A stretch of 48,122 bases of DNA from SFLA01 sp964485815 (GTDB lineage Bacteria > Bacillota > Clostridia > Oscillospirales > CAG-382): the NCBI GenBank assembly GCA_964485815.1, contig CAZAJX010000014.1, positions 1 to 48,122 of the forward strand, read 5' to 3'. The position numbers and the translations under genes were made by a program. Shown here piece after piece: positions 1-9,045 of this stretch (positions within the stretch are counted from its first letter, which is position 1; every line of letters starts with the position of its first letter). A model generated the notes under the pieces. The model was not told where the DNA came from and ran no database searches. It was given only the letters and a program-made list of their open reading frames with translations.

Positions 1-1
1 G

Positions 2-2071
2 CTGTTTGCGCAAGAGCGCCGCAAAGGCGGTGTTTTGGATATAGATACCGAAACCGTATCCTCTCTTACCAGCTATGCACCCGGTTATATTGATAAAGAT
101 AATGAACTTATATTCGGTATGCAGACCGACAGCCCCTTAAAGAGAGGCGTAAATCCCTTCGGCGGCATACGTATGGCAAGGCAAGCCTGCGCCGCATACG
201 GCTACAGATTGAGCGACAAAGTGGAAAACGAATTCAAGTTCCGCACCACTCATAATGACGGCGTTTTCCGCGTCTATACCGAGGAAATGAGAAAAGCCCG
301 TAAATGCCACGTTATTACCGGTCTGCCCGACGCATACGGAAGAGGACGCATTATAGGCGATTACCGCCGCGTTGCCCTTTACGGCGTGGACAGACTTATA
401 AAGCAAAAGCAGGCAGATAAAGCAAAGCTGGGCGAAGGGGATTTCACCGTTGAAAGCGCAAGACAGAGCGAGGAACTGTTCCAGCAGATAGCCTTCCTTG
501 GATATCTTAAGGAAATGGCAGGAATGTACGGATTTGATATAAGCGAGCCCGCAAAAAACGCAAAAGAAGCTATACAGTGGACCTATTTTGCCTACCTCGG
601 CGCCATAAAGGAGCAAAACGGCGCCGCGATGTCCTTGGGCAGAGTAAGCAGCTTTTTTGATATTTACATTGAGCGTGATATAGCAAACGGCATACTTGAC
701 GAAAAGGGCGCACAGGAGCTGATGGACGATTTCGTTATTAAGCTTCGTATTGCCCGCCATCTCCGCACCCCCGAATACAACGAGCTGTTCGGCGGTGACC
801 CTATGTGGATAACCGAAGCAGTGGGCGGTATGGGTAATGACGGCAGAACGCTGGTTACCAAAAACTCTTACCGTATGCTCAATACCCTTTACACTCTTGG
901 CTCTTCTCCCGAGCCTAACCTTACCGTGCTGTGGTCTACCCGTCTGCCCGAAAGCTTTAAGCGTTTTTGCGCAAAGGTTTCTGCGGACACAGACTCTATC
1001 CAGTACGAAAATGACGATATTATGCGCCCCCACCACGGAGATGATTATGCTATCGCATGCTGTGTTTCCGCAATGGAGATAGGCAAGCAGATGCAGTTCT
1101 TCGGCGCAAGATGCAATCTGGCAAAGCTTTTGCTTATTGCTGTAAACGGCGGTTTCGATACCACCAGCGGTATACATATCGGTCCCCAGATGCCCGTTAT
1201 GGAGGGCGACACCCTGGATTACGATGCCGTAAAGGAAAGATACGATATTTACGTGGAATGGTTAAGCAAGCTGTACGTAAACACAATGAACCTTATACAC
1301 TATATGCACGATAAATACGCATACGAAAAGACACAGATGGCACTTCACGATACCGACGTAAAACGTCTTATGGCGTTCGGCGTTGCGGGATTTTCCGTGG
1401 TTGCAGACTCTATGAGCGCTATCAAGTTTGCCAAGGTGCATCCCGTTAAGGACGAAATGGGATATATAGTAGATTTTAACACCGAGGGAGATTTCCCCAA
1501 ATACGGTAACGATGACGACCGTGTGGATGCTATTGCCGTGGATCTGGCACATCAGGTAATAACCGAGCTGCGCAAGACTCCCACCTACCGTAACGCTACC
1601 CATACTCTTTCCGTGCTTACCATTACCTCCAACGTAATGTACGGCAAAAACACGGGAGCAACGCCCGATGGAAGAAAAGCAGGTGCACCCTTCGCACCCG
1701 GAGCAAATCCTATGCACAACCGTGAGGAAAACGGAGCGCTGGCTTCCCTTAACTCTGTGGCAAAGATACGCTACGAGGACTGCCGGGACGGTATTTCCAA
1801 CACCTTCTCCATTTCGCCCGAAGCATTGGGAAAAACGGAGGATGAGCGTACAAGTAATCTGGTTTCCATACTGGACGGATATTTCGCAAAGAACGCCCAC
1901 CATATAAACGTAAACGTACTTAACAGAGAAACTCTTATAAAAGCATACGAAAACCCCGAGGAATATCCCAACCTTACCATACGTGTTTCGGGATATGCGG
2001 TAAACTTCAACAAGCTTTCCCGTGAACAGCAGAGAGAGGTTATAAGCCGTACCTTCCATATGAGCGTATGA
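2..2071 (+). CDS. pflB: Pyruvate formate-lyase (formate C-acetyltransferase), 5' truncated by window edge
   Basis: Converts pyruvate and CoA to acetyl-CoA and formate in the cytoplasm under anaerobic conditions, using a glycyl radical. The reading frame is open to the window edge (frame from base 2), so the N-terminus is missing; a TTG at 35 is internal, because the residues before it (LFAQERRKGGVLD) already match the family. The paired active-site cysteines are seen in IACCVSAMEIG (about 1050-1080). The C-terminal glycyl-radical segment is RVSGYAVNFNKLS, with the radical glycine in SGYA. The last bases form ATGA with the start of pflA, so the two are translationally coupled, as expected for enzyme and activase. 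Family assignment is secure. Confidence 0.97.
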   Translation: MFAQERRKGGVLDIDTETVSSLTSYAPGYIDKDNELIFGMQTDSPLKRGVNPFGGIRMARQACAAYGYRLSDKVENEFKFRTTHNDGVFRVYTEEMRKARKCHVITGLPDAYGRGRIIGDYRRVALYGVDRLIKQKQADKAKLGEGDFTVESARQSEELFQQIAFLGYLKEMAGMYGFDISEPAKNAKEAIQWTYFAYLGAIKEQNGAAMSLGRVSSFFDIYIERDIANGILDEKGAQELMDDFVIKLRIARHLRTPEYNELFGGDPMWITEAVGGMGNDGRTLVTKNSYRMLNTLYTLGSSPEPNLTVLWSTRLPESFKRFCAKVSADTDSIQYENDDIMRPHHGDDYAIACCVSAMEIGKQMQFFGARCNLAKLLLIAVNGGFDTTSGIHIGPQMPVMEGDTLDYDAVKERYDIYVEWLSKLYVNTMNLIHYMHDKYAYEKTQMALHDTDVKRLMAFGVAGFSVVADSMSAIKFAKVHPVKDEMGYIVDFNTEGDFPKYGNDDDRVDAIAVDLAHQVITELRKTPTYRNATHTLSVLTITSNVMYGKNTGATPDGRKAGAPFAPGANPMHNREENGALASLNSVAKIRYEDCRDGISNTFSISPEALGKTEDERTSNLVSILDGYFAKNAHHINVNVLNRETLIKAYENPEEYPNLTIRVSGYAVNFNKLSREQQREVISRTFHMSV

Positions 2072-2775
2072 CGGGAAGAGTTCATTCCATACAAAGTCTG
2101 GGTACGGTAGACGGACCGGGCGTGCGGTTCGTTACGTTTTTTCAGGGCTGTAATCTGCGTTGCAAGTGCTGTCATAACCCCGACACGTGGGATATGGCAG
2201 GCGGCAAGGAATACACCGCCGATGAGATAGTGCAAAAAGCTATACGCTTCAAGGAGTATTTCGGCAAAGAAGGGGGTGTAACCCTTTCCGGCGGAGAGCC
2301 GCTGCTTCAGGCGGAGTTCGCAAGAGAAATATTTGAAAAATGCCATGAGAACGGCATAAACACCTGCCTTGATACTTCGGGAAGCGTTTTAAACCAAAGC
2401 GTGAAAGACCTTCTTGAGGTAACCGACAGAGTGCTTTTGGATTACAAATATACCGATGATGCTTCCTACCGGGATAACGTCGGCTGCAGTATAGAAAAAG
2501 TAAACGCTTTTTTGGAGTATCTGCAAAAAAAGAATATTCCCGTAACCCTGCGGCAGGTTATTATACCCACCGTAAACGATACGGAAGAAAATACGTTAAG
2601 GCTTAAAGCGGTTATAAAAAAACACCCCTGCGTGGATAAGACCGAATTACTCCCCTTCCGCAAAATCTGCGCGGTAAAATATGAAAATATGGGTATCCCC
2701 TTCCCCTTCGGACATTTACCCGAAGCAGATAAAGAACTTATACAAAAATTCAACAAAATAATAACAGCACCGTGA
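2068..2775 (+). CDS. pflA: Pyruvate formate-lyase activating enzyme (radical SAM)
   Basis: Installs the glycyl radical on pyruvate formate-lyase using S-adenosylmethionine and a 4Fe-4S cluster. The 235-residue length is normal. The radical-SAM cluster motif CX3CX2C is visible as GCNLRCKCCHNPDTW near residues 29-43, followed by the GGEP motif in TLSGGEPLLQ. The ATG overlaps the pflB stop by four bases, so the start is fixed by coupling. A strong terminator follows directly; its left arm begins inside the last codons. Confidence 0.97.
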   Translation: MTGRVHSIQSLGTVDGPGVRFVTFFQGCNLRCKCCHNPDTWDMAGGKEYTADEIVQKAIRFKEYFGKEGGVTLSGGEPLLQAEFAREIFEKCHENGINTCLDTSGSVLNQSVKDLLEVTDRVLLDYKYTDDASYRDNVGCSIEKVNAFLEYLQKKNIPVTLRQVIIPTVNDTEENTLRLKAVIKKHPCVDKTELLPFRKICAVKYENMGIPFPFGHLPEADKELIQKFNKIITAP

Positions 2776-2795
2776 AAAAAACGGTGCTGTTTTTA
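2764..2795 (+). terminator. Rho-independent terminator of pflBA
   Basis: A perfect 10-bp stem (ACAGCACCGT with ACGGTGCTGT) and an A-rich loop is followed by a short T run. It begins inside the end of pflA. It lies between convergent genes, and the reverse strand has a weaker T run, so it may also serve psd. Confidence 0.88.
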
Positions 2796-2804
2796 TATCG
2801 TATA

Positions 2805-4010
2805 CTATTTTGCAGATAAGATGCCGATTACCTTTTCGGCAGATTTGATTTCCGTTTTGAAAAGCGGTTTTTCCTTTATGAGGAAATTCCGATATTTCTC
2901 AAGGCTTCCCAAAAAGCGTTTGTCGCCGTATAATTCTATGAACTCAAGGTACTGTCTTCCATATGCTTTTTGCGGATTATCCGTAAATAACCGTAAAATG
3001 TAGTCTGTTCCCCTTTGTTGCTCAGAACGGGAAAGCTTTGCAAAATCAACCAGCGCGGTGTCTGCCGCTCTGCCCATTGATATGCCGTATGTTTCGGGAG
3101 AAAATGCTTCTACGAAAAACTTTAAAGCTTCCGTTGTTTCGTTTGAAGAAGTTATCTTTTTGCCTATCTTAGAGCCGTATCTTACCTGTGTTTCGTTGCC
3201 CTCCAAGGAATTGCGGATAATATCCTCGTCCAATTCCACTACTCCCTTTTTGAAAAGCAGTACGATGGTGGAGCCGCCGAATTCGAAATATCCCTTTTCG
3301 TCCCCTTTATTAAAGACGGTGGAAACACGGTTTCGTATTCTGCCCACCAAGGTAGCACCCACTTCAACGTGGATCACGTCCCCGAAGTTTTCGGTATGTA
3401 AGATGGTATAAACACGGAAGTTCCGCTTGAAATAGTTGCGTCCCAGCCCGTCCACGTGGGAAACGGTATACAAAACGCCCTTTAGTTTGCGGTAAGGACT
3501 GCGGGTGCCTTTATCTATATAGCAATATCTGTGGTAATCGTCCACGGAAAGGCGGAAGATAAGGCACATACCGCCGATATATTCGTCACATACACGGTCG
3601 CCGCCCAAAAGCTCGTGTACCGTATAGGGCGAGCCCTTGATAATATAATCCTTCGCCGCCGTTATGGGAAAGGCGCGGAGCTTACTGTCGCAGGGGGCGA
3701 TAAGATGCTCCGGTGTCATATCCACAGGACGGCAGGAGGATTTTATTTTGCGGGTGAAAAAATCGTTATAGCTCTTGAAGTGCTGTTTTTCATACTCATC
3801 AAGATTTATTCCGTGTTTTTTCACAGCGCGGTACGCTCTTCCTTTGGATAAAGGGCTGTTCATATATGCACCGACCAAGCGGGAGGAATTACGCCTTGCC
3901 GAAATCCACAGCATGGGTCTTCCCAGTTTTTTGCCGTACATAAATCTCATAAGCTTATCCGGCATCGCGGTAGCGGGTACCACGTTGCCGTTACGATCGT
4001 AAATAATCAA
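2805..4010 (-). CDS. psd: Phosphatidylserine decarboxylase with extra C-terminal region
   Basis: Makes phosphatidylethanolamine from phosphatidylserine at the membrane, using a pyruvoyl group formed by self-cleavage. The cleavage motif is FGGSTIVLLF with GGST at residues 245-248. The other expected triad residues are Asp108 (APCDSK) and a histidine in DDYHR (His160). The catalytic domain ends near residue 285, but the protein runs to 401, leaving about 115 residues that I cannot assign. Translation starts at TTG (4010) with AGGA six bases upstream; an earlier start is not needed because the N-terminus IIYDRNG already matches clostridial homologues. It is the last gene of the yqeG-to-psd operon. 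Confidence 0.93.
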   Translation of the reverse strand: MIIYDRNGNVVPATAMPDKLMRFMYGKKLGRPMLWISARRNSSRLVGAYMNSPLSKGRAYRAVKKHGINLDEYEKQHFKSYNDFFTRKIKSSCRPVDMTPEHLIAPCDSKLRAFPITAAKDYIIKGSPYTVHELLGGDRVCDEYIGGMCLIFRLSVDDYHRYCYIDKGTRSPYRKLKGVLYTVSHVDGLGRNYFKRNFRVYTILHTENFGDVIHVEVGATLVGRIRNRVSTVFNKGDEKGYFEFGGSTIVLLFKKGVVELDEDIIRNSLEGNETQVRYGSKIGKKITSSNETTEALKFFVEAFSPETYGISMGRAADTALVDFAKLSRSEQQRGTDYILRLFTDNPQKAYGRQYLEFIELYGDKRFLGSLEKYRNFLIKEKPLFKTEIKSAEKVIGILSAK

Positions 4011-4032
4011 GGTATTTCCTCTTAACTACAGT

Positions 4033-5412
4033 TTATATATCCTGATAAATTGCGCCGAGAGAAGCCATAGTATCTCTTACCTTCTTGCCGTCTACTTCAC
4101 GGGCAGGCACGCCTGCATCGATCGCCATAGCGGCGGCGATACCTGCGGCTTCACCGGAGGAACGTACGGACGGCTGTACACGGAGAGAGGACTGAACGAT
4201 GAATTCTGCGCCCAGACATCTGCCCGCAACCAAAAGGTTATCTATACCCTTAACAACCAAGGAACGGTAAGGAATATCGTACCAGGGACGTGCTTCGTCC
4301 TTTTCGATACCGTCAAAGGAGCAGTTGTGAGCCTTGCCGTGTACGTCGATAGGATAGTTGGACTGACAGAACATATCGTCAAACTTGCGCTGTGCGAACA
4401 GATCGCGGGCTTCCATAACGTATTCGGTGATTATCTCACGGCTTTCTCTTATACCAACCATAGAAGCGATCTCCGCAACGTAGGCGTTTTCGAAGCCGGG
4501 GAAGTGCTTTCTGTAGTACATAAGCTGACGGAAGATAGCCTTTTTGCCCTTAAGCTGGGAAATGGTAAGGTCATCGGGATTGGTAGCATCGATATTTTCA
4601 AAGAATTCGGGGCAGTTGAAGGCAAGACCGTCTTTTCTGCCGGGAATGGTAAATACCTGCCAGTAAGCCTTATCCATAGGCTCAAGCTCGCCGGATTCTA
4701 TGCCCGCGTCAAACCATTCGGTAAGTGCCCAGGGCTTGGATGCAACACCGCCGCCGTAGAAGGTGGTATAGGGATGCTCGGGATCGCAGGAAGCGCCGCC
4801 AAGTCCGGTACGAGCCGCTTCCGCACGCATAAATTCACCTGCTTTGGGGATATCGATACCGCCCAGTATGTAACGGAGGGACATAGGCTGGTTTATACCC
4901 GTTTCGGGGTTGCCCTTGGTGTAGTCCGCACCTGCCATTACGCATACGTCGCCATCGCCGGTAGCGTCAATGAACATTTTACCCTTAACAAGCTGTTCGC
5001 CTGCTTTGTTTACTATCTTTACCGCGGTAACCTTATTACCGTCTGTTTCAACGTTTGCGATATAGGTGTGGTAAAGAAGGTTTACGCCCGCTTCCACGCA
5101 CAGCTCTTCCAGTGCGAGACGGAGCACGAGGGGATCGAACATATTGCCCTCGTTATTACATCCTGCGTATTTAAGCTGTTTTTCCACCAGCTTTCTCTGA
5201 ATATAAGAGCACTGGGGGTTGATACGCATATGGGTATGCATTACGGGAGTAACAAGACCGTTTGTAGCTGTGCCTCCCAAAGAGCCGAACTGCTCGATGA
5301 CAAGAACCTTCTTGCCCTGTTCCGCTGCTGCGATCGCCGCAAAAGCGCCTGCAGTACCGCCGCCACATACGACAACGTCTGCTTCCATATAAACGGGATA
5401 TGCTGTTTTCAT
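4033..5412 (-). CDS. FAD-dependent oxidoreductase (FAD_oxidored family), substrate unknown
   Basis: A 459-residue flavoprotein. The N-terminal Rossmann dinucleotide-binding motif is VVCGGGTAGAFAAIAAAEQG, followed by the ribose-binding glutamate in VLVIEQFG and the SLGGTATNGLV segment typical of this family. A second FAD contact, FIDATGDGD, lies mid-protein, and the C-terminal VAGRCLGAE and SSGEAAGIAAAMA blocks complete the fold. No signal peptide is seen, so it is likely cytoplasmic. The ATG has a clear SD, AAAGGAGT. It sits between ligA and psd in the same operon, and neither neighbour suggests a substrate. Family assignment is good; reaction and pathway are unknown. Confidence 0.85.
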   Translation of the reverse strand: MKTAYPVYMEADVVVCGGGTAGAFAAIAAAEQGKKVLVIEQFGSLGGTATNGLVTPVMHTHMRINPQCSYIQRKLVEKQLKYAGCNNEGNMFDPLVLRLALEELCVEAGVNLLYHTYIANVETDGNKVTAVKIVNKAGEQLVKGKMFIDATGDGDVCVMAGADYTKGNPETGINQPMSLRYILGGIDIPKAGEFMRAEAARTGLGGASCDPEHPYTTFYGGGVASKPWALTEWFDAGIESGELEPMDKAYWQVFTIPGRKDGLAFNCPEFFENIDATNPDDLTISQLKGKKAIFRQLMYYRKHFPGFENAYVAEIASMVGIRESREIITEYVMEARDLFAQRKFDDMFCQSNYPIDVHGKAHNCSFDGIEKDEARPWYDIPYRSLVVKGIDNLLVAGRCLGAEFIVQSSLRVQPSVRSSGEAAGIAAAMAIDAGVPAREVDGKKVRDTMASLGAIYQDI

Positions 5413-5425
5413 AGTAATTACTCCT

Positions 5426-7414
5426 TTATTTAAGCAATTTTAAAAATTCTTCTTCGGTTATTACCGGTATTCCCAGTTGTTCGGCTTTGGCTTTTTTACT
5501 GCCTGCCTCATCCCCCGCAACCACGAAGGAGGTCTTTTTGGATACGCTTCCCGCAGCGGTACCGCCGTAAGAGCGTATTAGCGCTTCTATCTCCGAGCGC
5601 TTCATTGTAACCATAGTGCCTGTTACAACCACGGTCTTTCCTGCGAGGATATCGCCGTTTTTAACGCTGTTATCCTCCATCAGAACGCCGTAATCCTCAA
5701 GCTTTTGAATAATGGCTCTGTTCTTTTCGGAGGAAAAGAAGCTAACCAGCGCATCTGCGGATTCGGGTCCTATATCCTTTACGGCGCACAGGGTTTCTCT
5801 GTCCGCATTCATAAGGGAGCGCATATTTCCGAATTCGGTGGCAAGCACCGTTCCCGCTTTTTCGCCTATATGTCTTATTCCCAAAGCGTATATAAGGCGG
5901 GCGAGTCCCGCATTTTTTGATTTCTCCACGGAATCCAGAATGTTTAAAGCGCTTTTTTCGCCCAAGCCTTCAAGAAGGGCAACCTTTTCTTTATCCAGAA
6001 CGTAAAGGTCGGAAACGTCGTTCACCATACCTGAATCTATTAAAAGGCCTGCCACGCTTTTTCCCACGGTTTCGATATTCATTGCATCGCGGGAAACGAA
6101 ATGCTCCAACACTCTGCGCACCTGAGCGGGACAAAAAGTATTAGTGCATCGTGTGGCGGCAAAGCCCGCTTCCCTCTCGGCGGGAGCGCCGCAAACGGGA
6201 CAAGCCGACGGCATTTCAAAGGGAGAGGCATTTTCGGGACGGAGCTTAATATCCACGCCCACGACTTCGGGAATAATATCTCCCGCTTTGCGGACGAACA
6301 CCGTATCTCCCACACGAATATCCTTTTCCCGAATATAATCTATATTATGAAGGGTCGCCTGAGTAACGTTGGTTCCCGCAAGACGGACTGTATCGAATAC
6401 CGCCTTGGGGGTAAGGACGCCGGTTCTGCCTACCTGAATGATTATCTCACGCAATACGGTGGATGCCGTTTCGGGCGGGTATTTATATGCAACCGCCCAG
6501 CGGGGAACGGATGCTGTCTGTCCCATTTCCTCACGCAGAGCAAGAGAATTTACCTTTACCACAGCGCCGTCAATATCATAGGGCAGAGATGAACGTTTTT
6601 CGCCTATTTCGTCAATAACTGCGCCCACCTGATCTGCGGTATCGCACACTACGCGGTAAGGAGAAACGGTAAAGCCGTATTTCTCCAGCAGATCCAGCGT
6701 TTCACGGTGGGTGGAAGGTATATCCTCCGAGCATTCCTGAAGATTAAACACAAAAATATCCAATCTTCTTGATGCGCACACGCGGCTGTCAAGCTGGCGC
6801 AAGGAGCCTGCGGCGGCATTTCTCGGGTTTGCGAAGGGAGGCTGTCCCTCTTCCTCGCGGACACGGTTAAGGTCTGCAAACACGCTTTTGGGCATATACA
6901 CCTCGCCGCGGACAACAAGATGTGCGGGAGGGGTATCCGTATTCAATTTAAGAGGAATATTGCGCACCGTTTTAAGGTTTGCGGTAACGTCCTCGCCGTA
7001 TTCCCCGTCACCTCTGGTTGCGCCCAGAACGAACACGCCATTTTCATAGGTGAGGGCAACGGAAAGTCCGTCTATTTTTGCTTCCGTAACGAAATCCGCG
7101 TACCCATACGTTTCCTTTACTTTTCCGCAAAAGGAAACAACTTCCTCGGTGGAAAACACGTCTGTAAGAGAGCCGAGAGGCACGTTGTGGTGCACCTTCT
7201 CAAATCTTTCCGCCACGGCACCGCCGACACGGTGTGTCATAGAAACGGGGGAAGCGTATTCGGGATACTGCTGCTCCAATTTCTTCAGACGGTCAAACAT
7301 TGCATCGTATTCGTAATCGGATATTTCGGGGCTGTCCTCTTCGTAATACTTTTTGGAATGATATTCAAGAGCCTTTTCAAGCTCACGCATTTCTCTTTCT
7401 ATGCTTTGGTACAT
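5426..7414 (-). CDS. ligA: NAD-dependent DNA ligase
   Basis: Seals nicks in DNA during replication and repair, using NAD. The order is domain Ia (YHSKKYYEEDSPEISDYEYD), the adenylation site with the nucleophilic lysine in TEAKIDGLSVA (Lys113), the OB fold, a four-cysteine zinc finger (CPVCGAP and CTNTFCPAQ), helix-hairpin-helix repeats and a C-terminal BRCT domain (GKTVVVTGTM onward). I chose the ATG at 7414, which overlaps the end of prmA by 16 bases; a TTG at 7429 is an alternative that adds five residues. Neither has a strong SD, so translation is probably coupled to prmA. Length matches the family. Confidence 0.96.
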   Translation of the reverse strand: MYQSIEREMRELEKALEYHSKKYYEEDSPEISDYEYDAMFDRLKKLEQQYPEYASPVSMTHRVGGAVAERFEKVHHNVPLGSLTDVFSTEEVVSFCGKVKETYGYADFVTEAKIDGLSVALTYENGVFVLGATRGDGEYGEDVTANLKTVRNIPLKLNTDTPPAHLVVRGEVYMPKSVFADLNRVREEEGQPPFANPRNAAAGSLRQLDSRVCASRRLDIFVFNLQECSEDIPSTHRETLDLLEKYGFTVSPYRVVCDTADQVGAVIDEIGEKRSSLPYDIDGAVVKVNSLALREEMGQTASVPRWAVAYKYPPETASTVLREIIIQVGRTGVLTPKAVFDTVRLAGTNVTQATLHNIDYIREKDIRVGDTVFVRKAGDIIPEVVGVDIKLRPENASPFEMPSACPVCGAPAEREAGFAATRCTNTFCPAQVRRVLEHFVSRDAMNIETVGKSVAGLLIDSGMVNDVSDLYVLDKEKVALLEGLGEKSALNILDSVEKSKNAGLARLIYALGIRHIGEKAGTVLATEFGNMRSLMNADRETLCAVKDIGPESADALVSFFSSEKNRAIIQKLEDYGVLMEDNSVKNGDILAGKTVVVTGTMVTMKRSEIEALIRSYGGTAAGSVSKKTSFVVAGDEAGSKKAKAEQLGIPVITEEEFLKLLK

Positions 7415-8358
7415 ATTATTGAAACCCAATCATTTTTCTCGCCTATGCCCGCAAGAGCAAAGCCGTTTTCTGCAAGGGCTGTCAGAACCTCGCCCTTTCT
7501 GGGGGATATTATTCCGCTGCAGATGAGAGTACCCTCATCCTCCAGCACCTTTTTGAAGGTGGGTGCCATGGCGATAATAACGTCCGCAACTATATTTGCA
7601 AGAATAACTCCGTACTTTTTGGAGGTAACTTTATTGTAAACCTCTTCATCGGAAAGGGTGTTTCCGCACAGTCCCTCAAAGTTTTGAACTTTATTGAGGG
7701 TTGCGTTCTTTACGGCTATATCAACTGCGTTTTTGTCTATATCCACAGCCAGAACGTCCTTTGCGCCCAAAAGCAGAGCACCGATACCTAAAATTCCGCT
7801 TCCACAGCCCATATCCAGAACGCTTACGTTTTCAAGGGGGATATCTTCCAGCGCCTCAAGGCACAGAGAGGTTGTTTCGTGCTGACCGCTTCCGAAGGAG
7901 GATTCGGGGTCTATCTCCAGAACGATACGGTCCTCTCCTTCCCAATCCTCCCAGGTGGGCTTTACCACAAAGGAGTTTCCGATGGGCAGAGGATGGAAAA
8001 ATTCCTTCCAGTTGTCCGCCCACTCGCTGTCATCGGTTTCGCTGATTTCGGTTTTTAAAGAGCCGAGATCAAATTCGGTTTCGTTGCGGAGAGCCTCTAT
8101 TCCCTCCAAAATGATCTCCATCTTCTCTCTGCCCTGACCGTTATCCGCCAGATATACTCTTACCTGAGGCTCATCACCCTTGGTTTCAAGAAGTGCATCG
8201 TCAACGTAATCAAAGGGGACGTACTGTGTATCCAGCAGTTCCTGCAGGTCGGTGGGATCGACGATCTCAAAGCACTCTGCCTCTGCGCCCATAAGGACAC
8301 CCTGAATAAACTCCACTCCCAGAGATGATGCGTGAACGGTTATCTTGTGAAATTTCAT
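7399..8358 (-). CDS. prmA: Ribosomal protein L11 methyltransferase
   Basis: Trimethylates ribosomal protein L11 with S-adenosylmethionine in the cytoplasm. The PrmA signature DPESSFGSGQHETTSLC is present in slightly varied form (GTGTHETT in most homologues). The SAM-binding motif LDMGCGSGILGIGAL follows, and ILANIVADVI is the post-motif block. The 319-residue length is normal. SD AAAGGAG lies eight bases before the ATG and overlaps the stop of the upstream gene. It is co-transcribed with ligA downstream and the YdcF-like gene upstream. Confidence 0.93.
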   Translation of the reverse strand: MKFHKITVHASSLGVEFIQGVLMGAEAECFEIVDPTDLQELLDTQYVPFDYVDDALLETKGDEPQVRVYLADNGQGREKMEIILEGIEALRNETEFDLGSLKTEISETDDSEWADNWKEFFHPLPIGNSFVVKPTWEDWEGEDRIVLEIDPESSFGSGQHETTSLCLEALEDIPLENVSVLDMGCGSGILGIGALLLGAKDVLAVDIDKNAVDIAVKNATLNKVQNFEGLCGNTLSDEEVYNKVTSKKYGVILANIVADVIIAMAPTFKKVLEDEGTLICSGIISPRKGEVLTALAENGFALAGIGEKNDWVSIICTKA

Positions 8359-8370
8359 AAATATACTCCT

Positions 8371-9045
8371 TTAGTCCCAGCTTGCGGAGGCTTCTCCGTA
8401 AATGGGAATACTGTCGCCCAGATACGTGGGCTTTGGCTTGAACACGGCGTTTGCAACCGCCTTTACCCTCGCCAAGGGTTCCCGCACGTTTGTGGTGAAA
8501 AATGCGGGGCTGTAGCTTTCCTCACTGCAGGTAACACCGTAGGTTTCAAGCCCCAATGCGTTACCGAGGAAAACGGCACGGTTCATATGAAAGGCTTGGG
8601 TTATAACGATCACCTTTTCGCAAAGGAAGATATCTCTGGCTCTGTACATAGAATCGTAGGTATCGAACCCTGCGTGGTCGGTGAAGATATGCTCCTCCGG
8701 CACACCCTTGGAAACGGCGTAGGCTTTCATTGCGTTTACCTCGTCATAATTCGTTCTGCCGTGGTCGCCGGACATAATTATACGGTCCGCCGCGCCGCTG
8801 AAATACAGTTCACACCCTTTATCCAGCCGCGCTTTAAGAATGGCAGAGGGAGCATCTCCCCTTACCATTGCGCCGAGAATAATAATGGCATCGCACTTGG
8901 GAACGTCAGAAGCATTTATCTTTTTCTGCGATCCCCAAATAACGGTAAGGTTGCATACAGAAAGGAAAAGCAGGCACAATGCGCCCATAAAAAGCATTGT
9001 TAAAGCCAAGCTTTTTACATATTTAGTTATTTTTTGCTTTCTCAT
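8371..9045 (-). CDS. YdcF/SanA-like DUF218 membrane-anchored protein
   Basis: One N-terminal membrane segment (about residues 11-35, rich in L, M, A, F) is followed by an extracytoplasmic or membrane-associated DUF218 domain. The family pattern is visible: AIIILGAMVRGD, LDKGCELYFSGAADRIIMSG, TDHAGFDTYDSMYRARD and VIVITQAFHMNRA. The family includes SanA and YdcF of enteric bacteria, linked to envelope integrity; the enzymatic activity is not established. An ATG at 9045 and a GTG at 9051 are both possible starts, inside the end of the upstream gene, and no clear SD is seen, so coupling is likely. Confidence 0.82.
   Translation of the reverse strand: MRKQKITKYVKSLALTMLFMGALCLLFLSVCNLTVIWGSQKKINASDVPKCDAIIILGAMVRGDAPSAILKARLDKGCELYFSGAADRIIMSGDHGRTNYDEVNAMKAYAVSKGVPEEHIFTDHAGFDTYDSMYRARDIFLCEKVIVITQAFHMNRAVFLGNALGLETYGVTCSEESYSPAFFTTNVREPLARVKAVANAVFKPKPTYLGDSIPIYGEASASWD

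Noticed and set aside
137..1177. Long open frame antisense to pflB
   Set aside because: It is a codon-bias shadow of pflB, with no SD and no recognisable domain; similar shadows occur opposite the FAD oxidoreductase (4327-5433) and the dehydrogenase (15079-16119).
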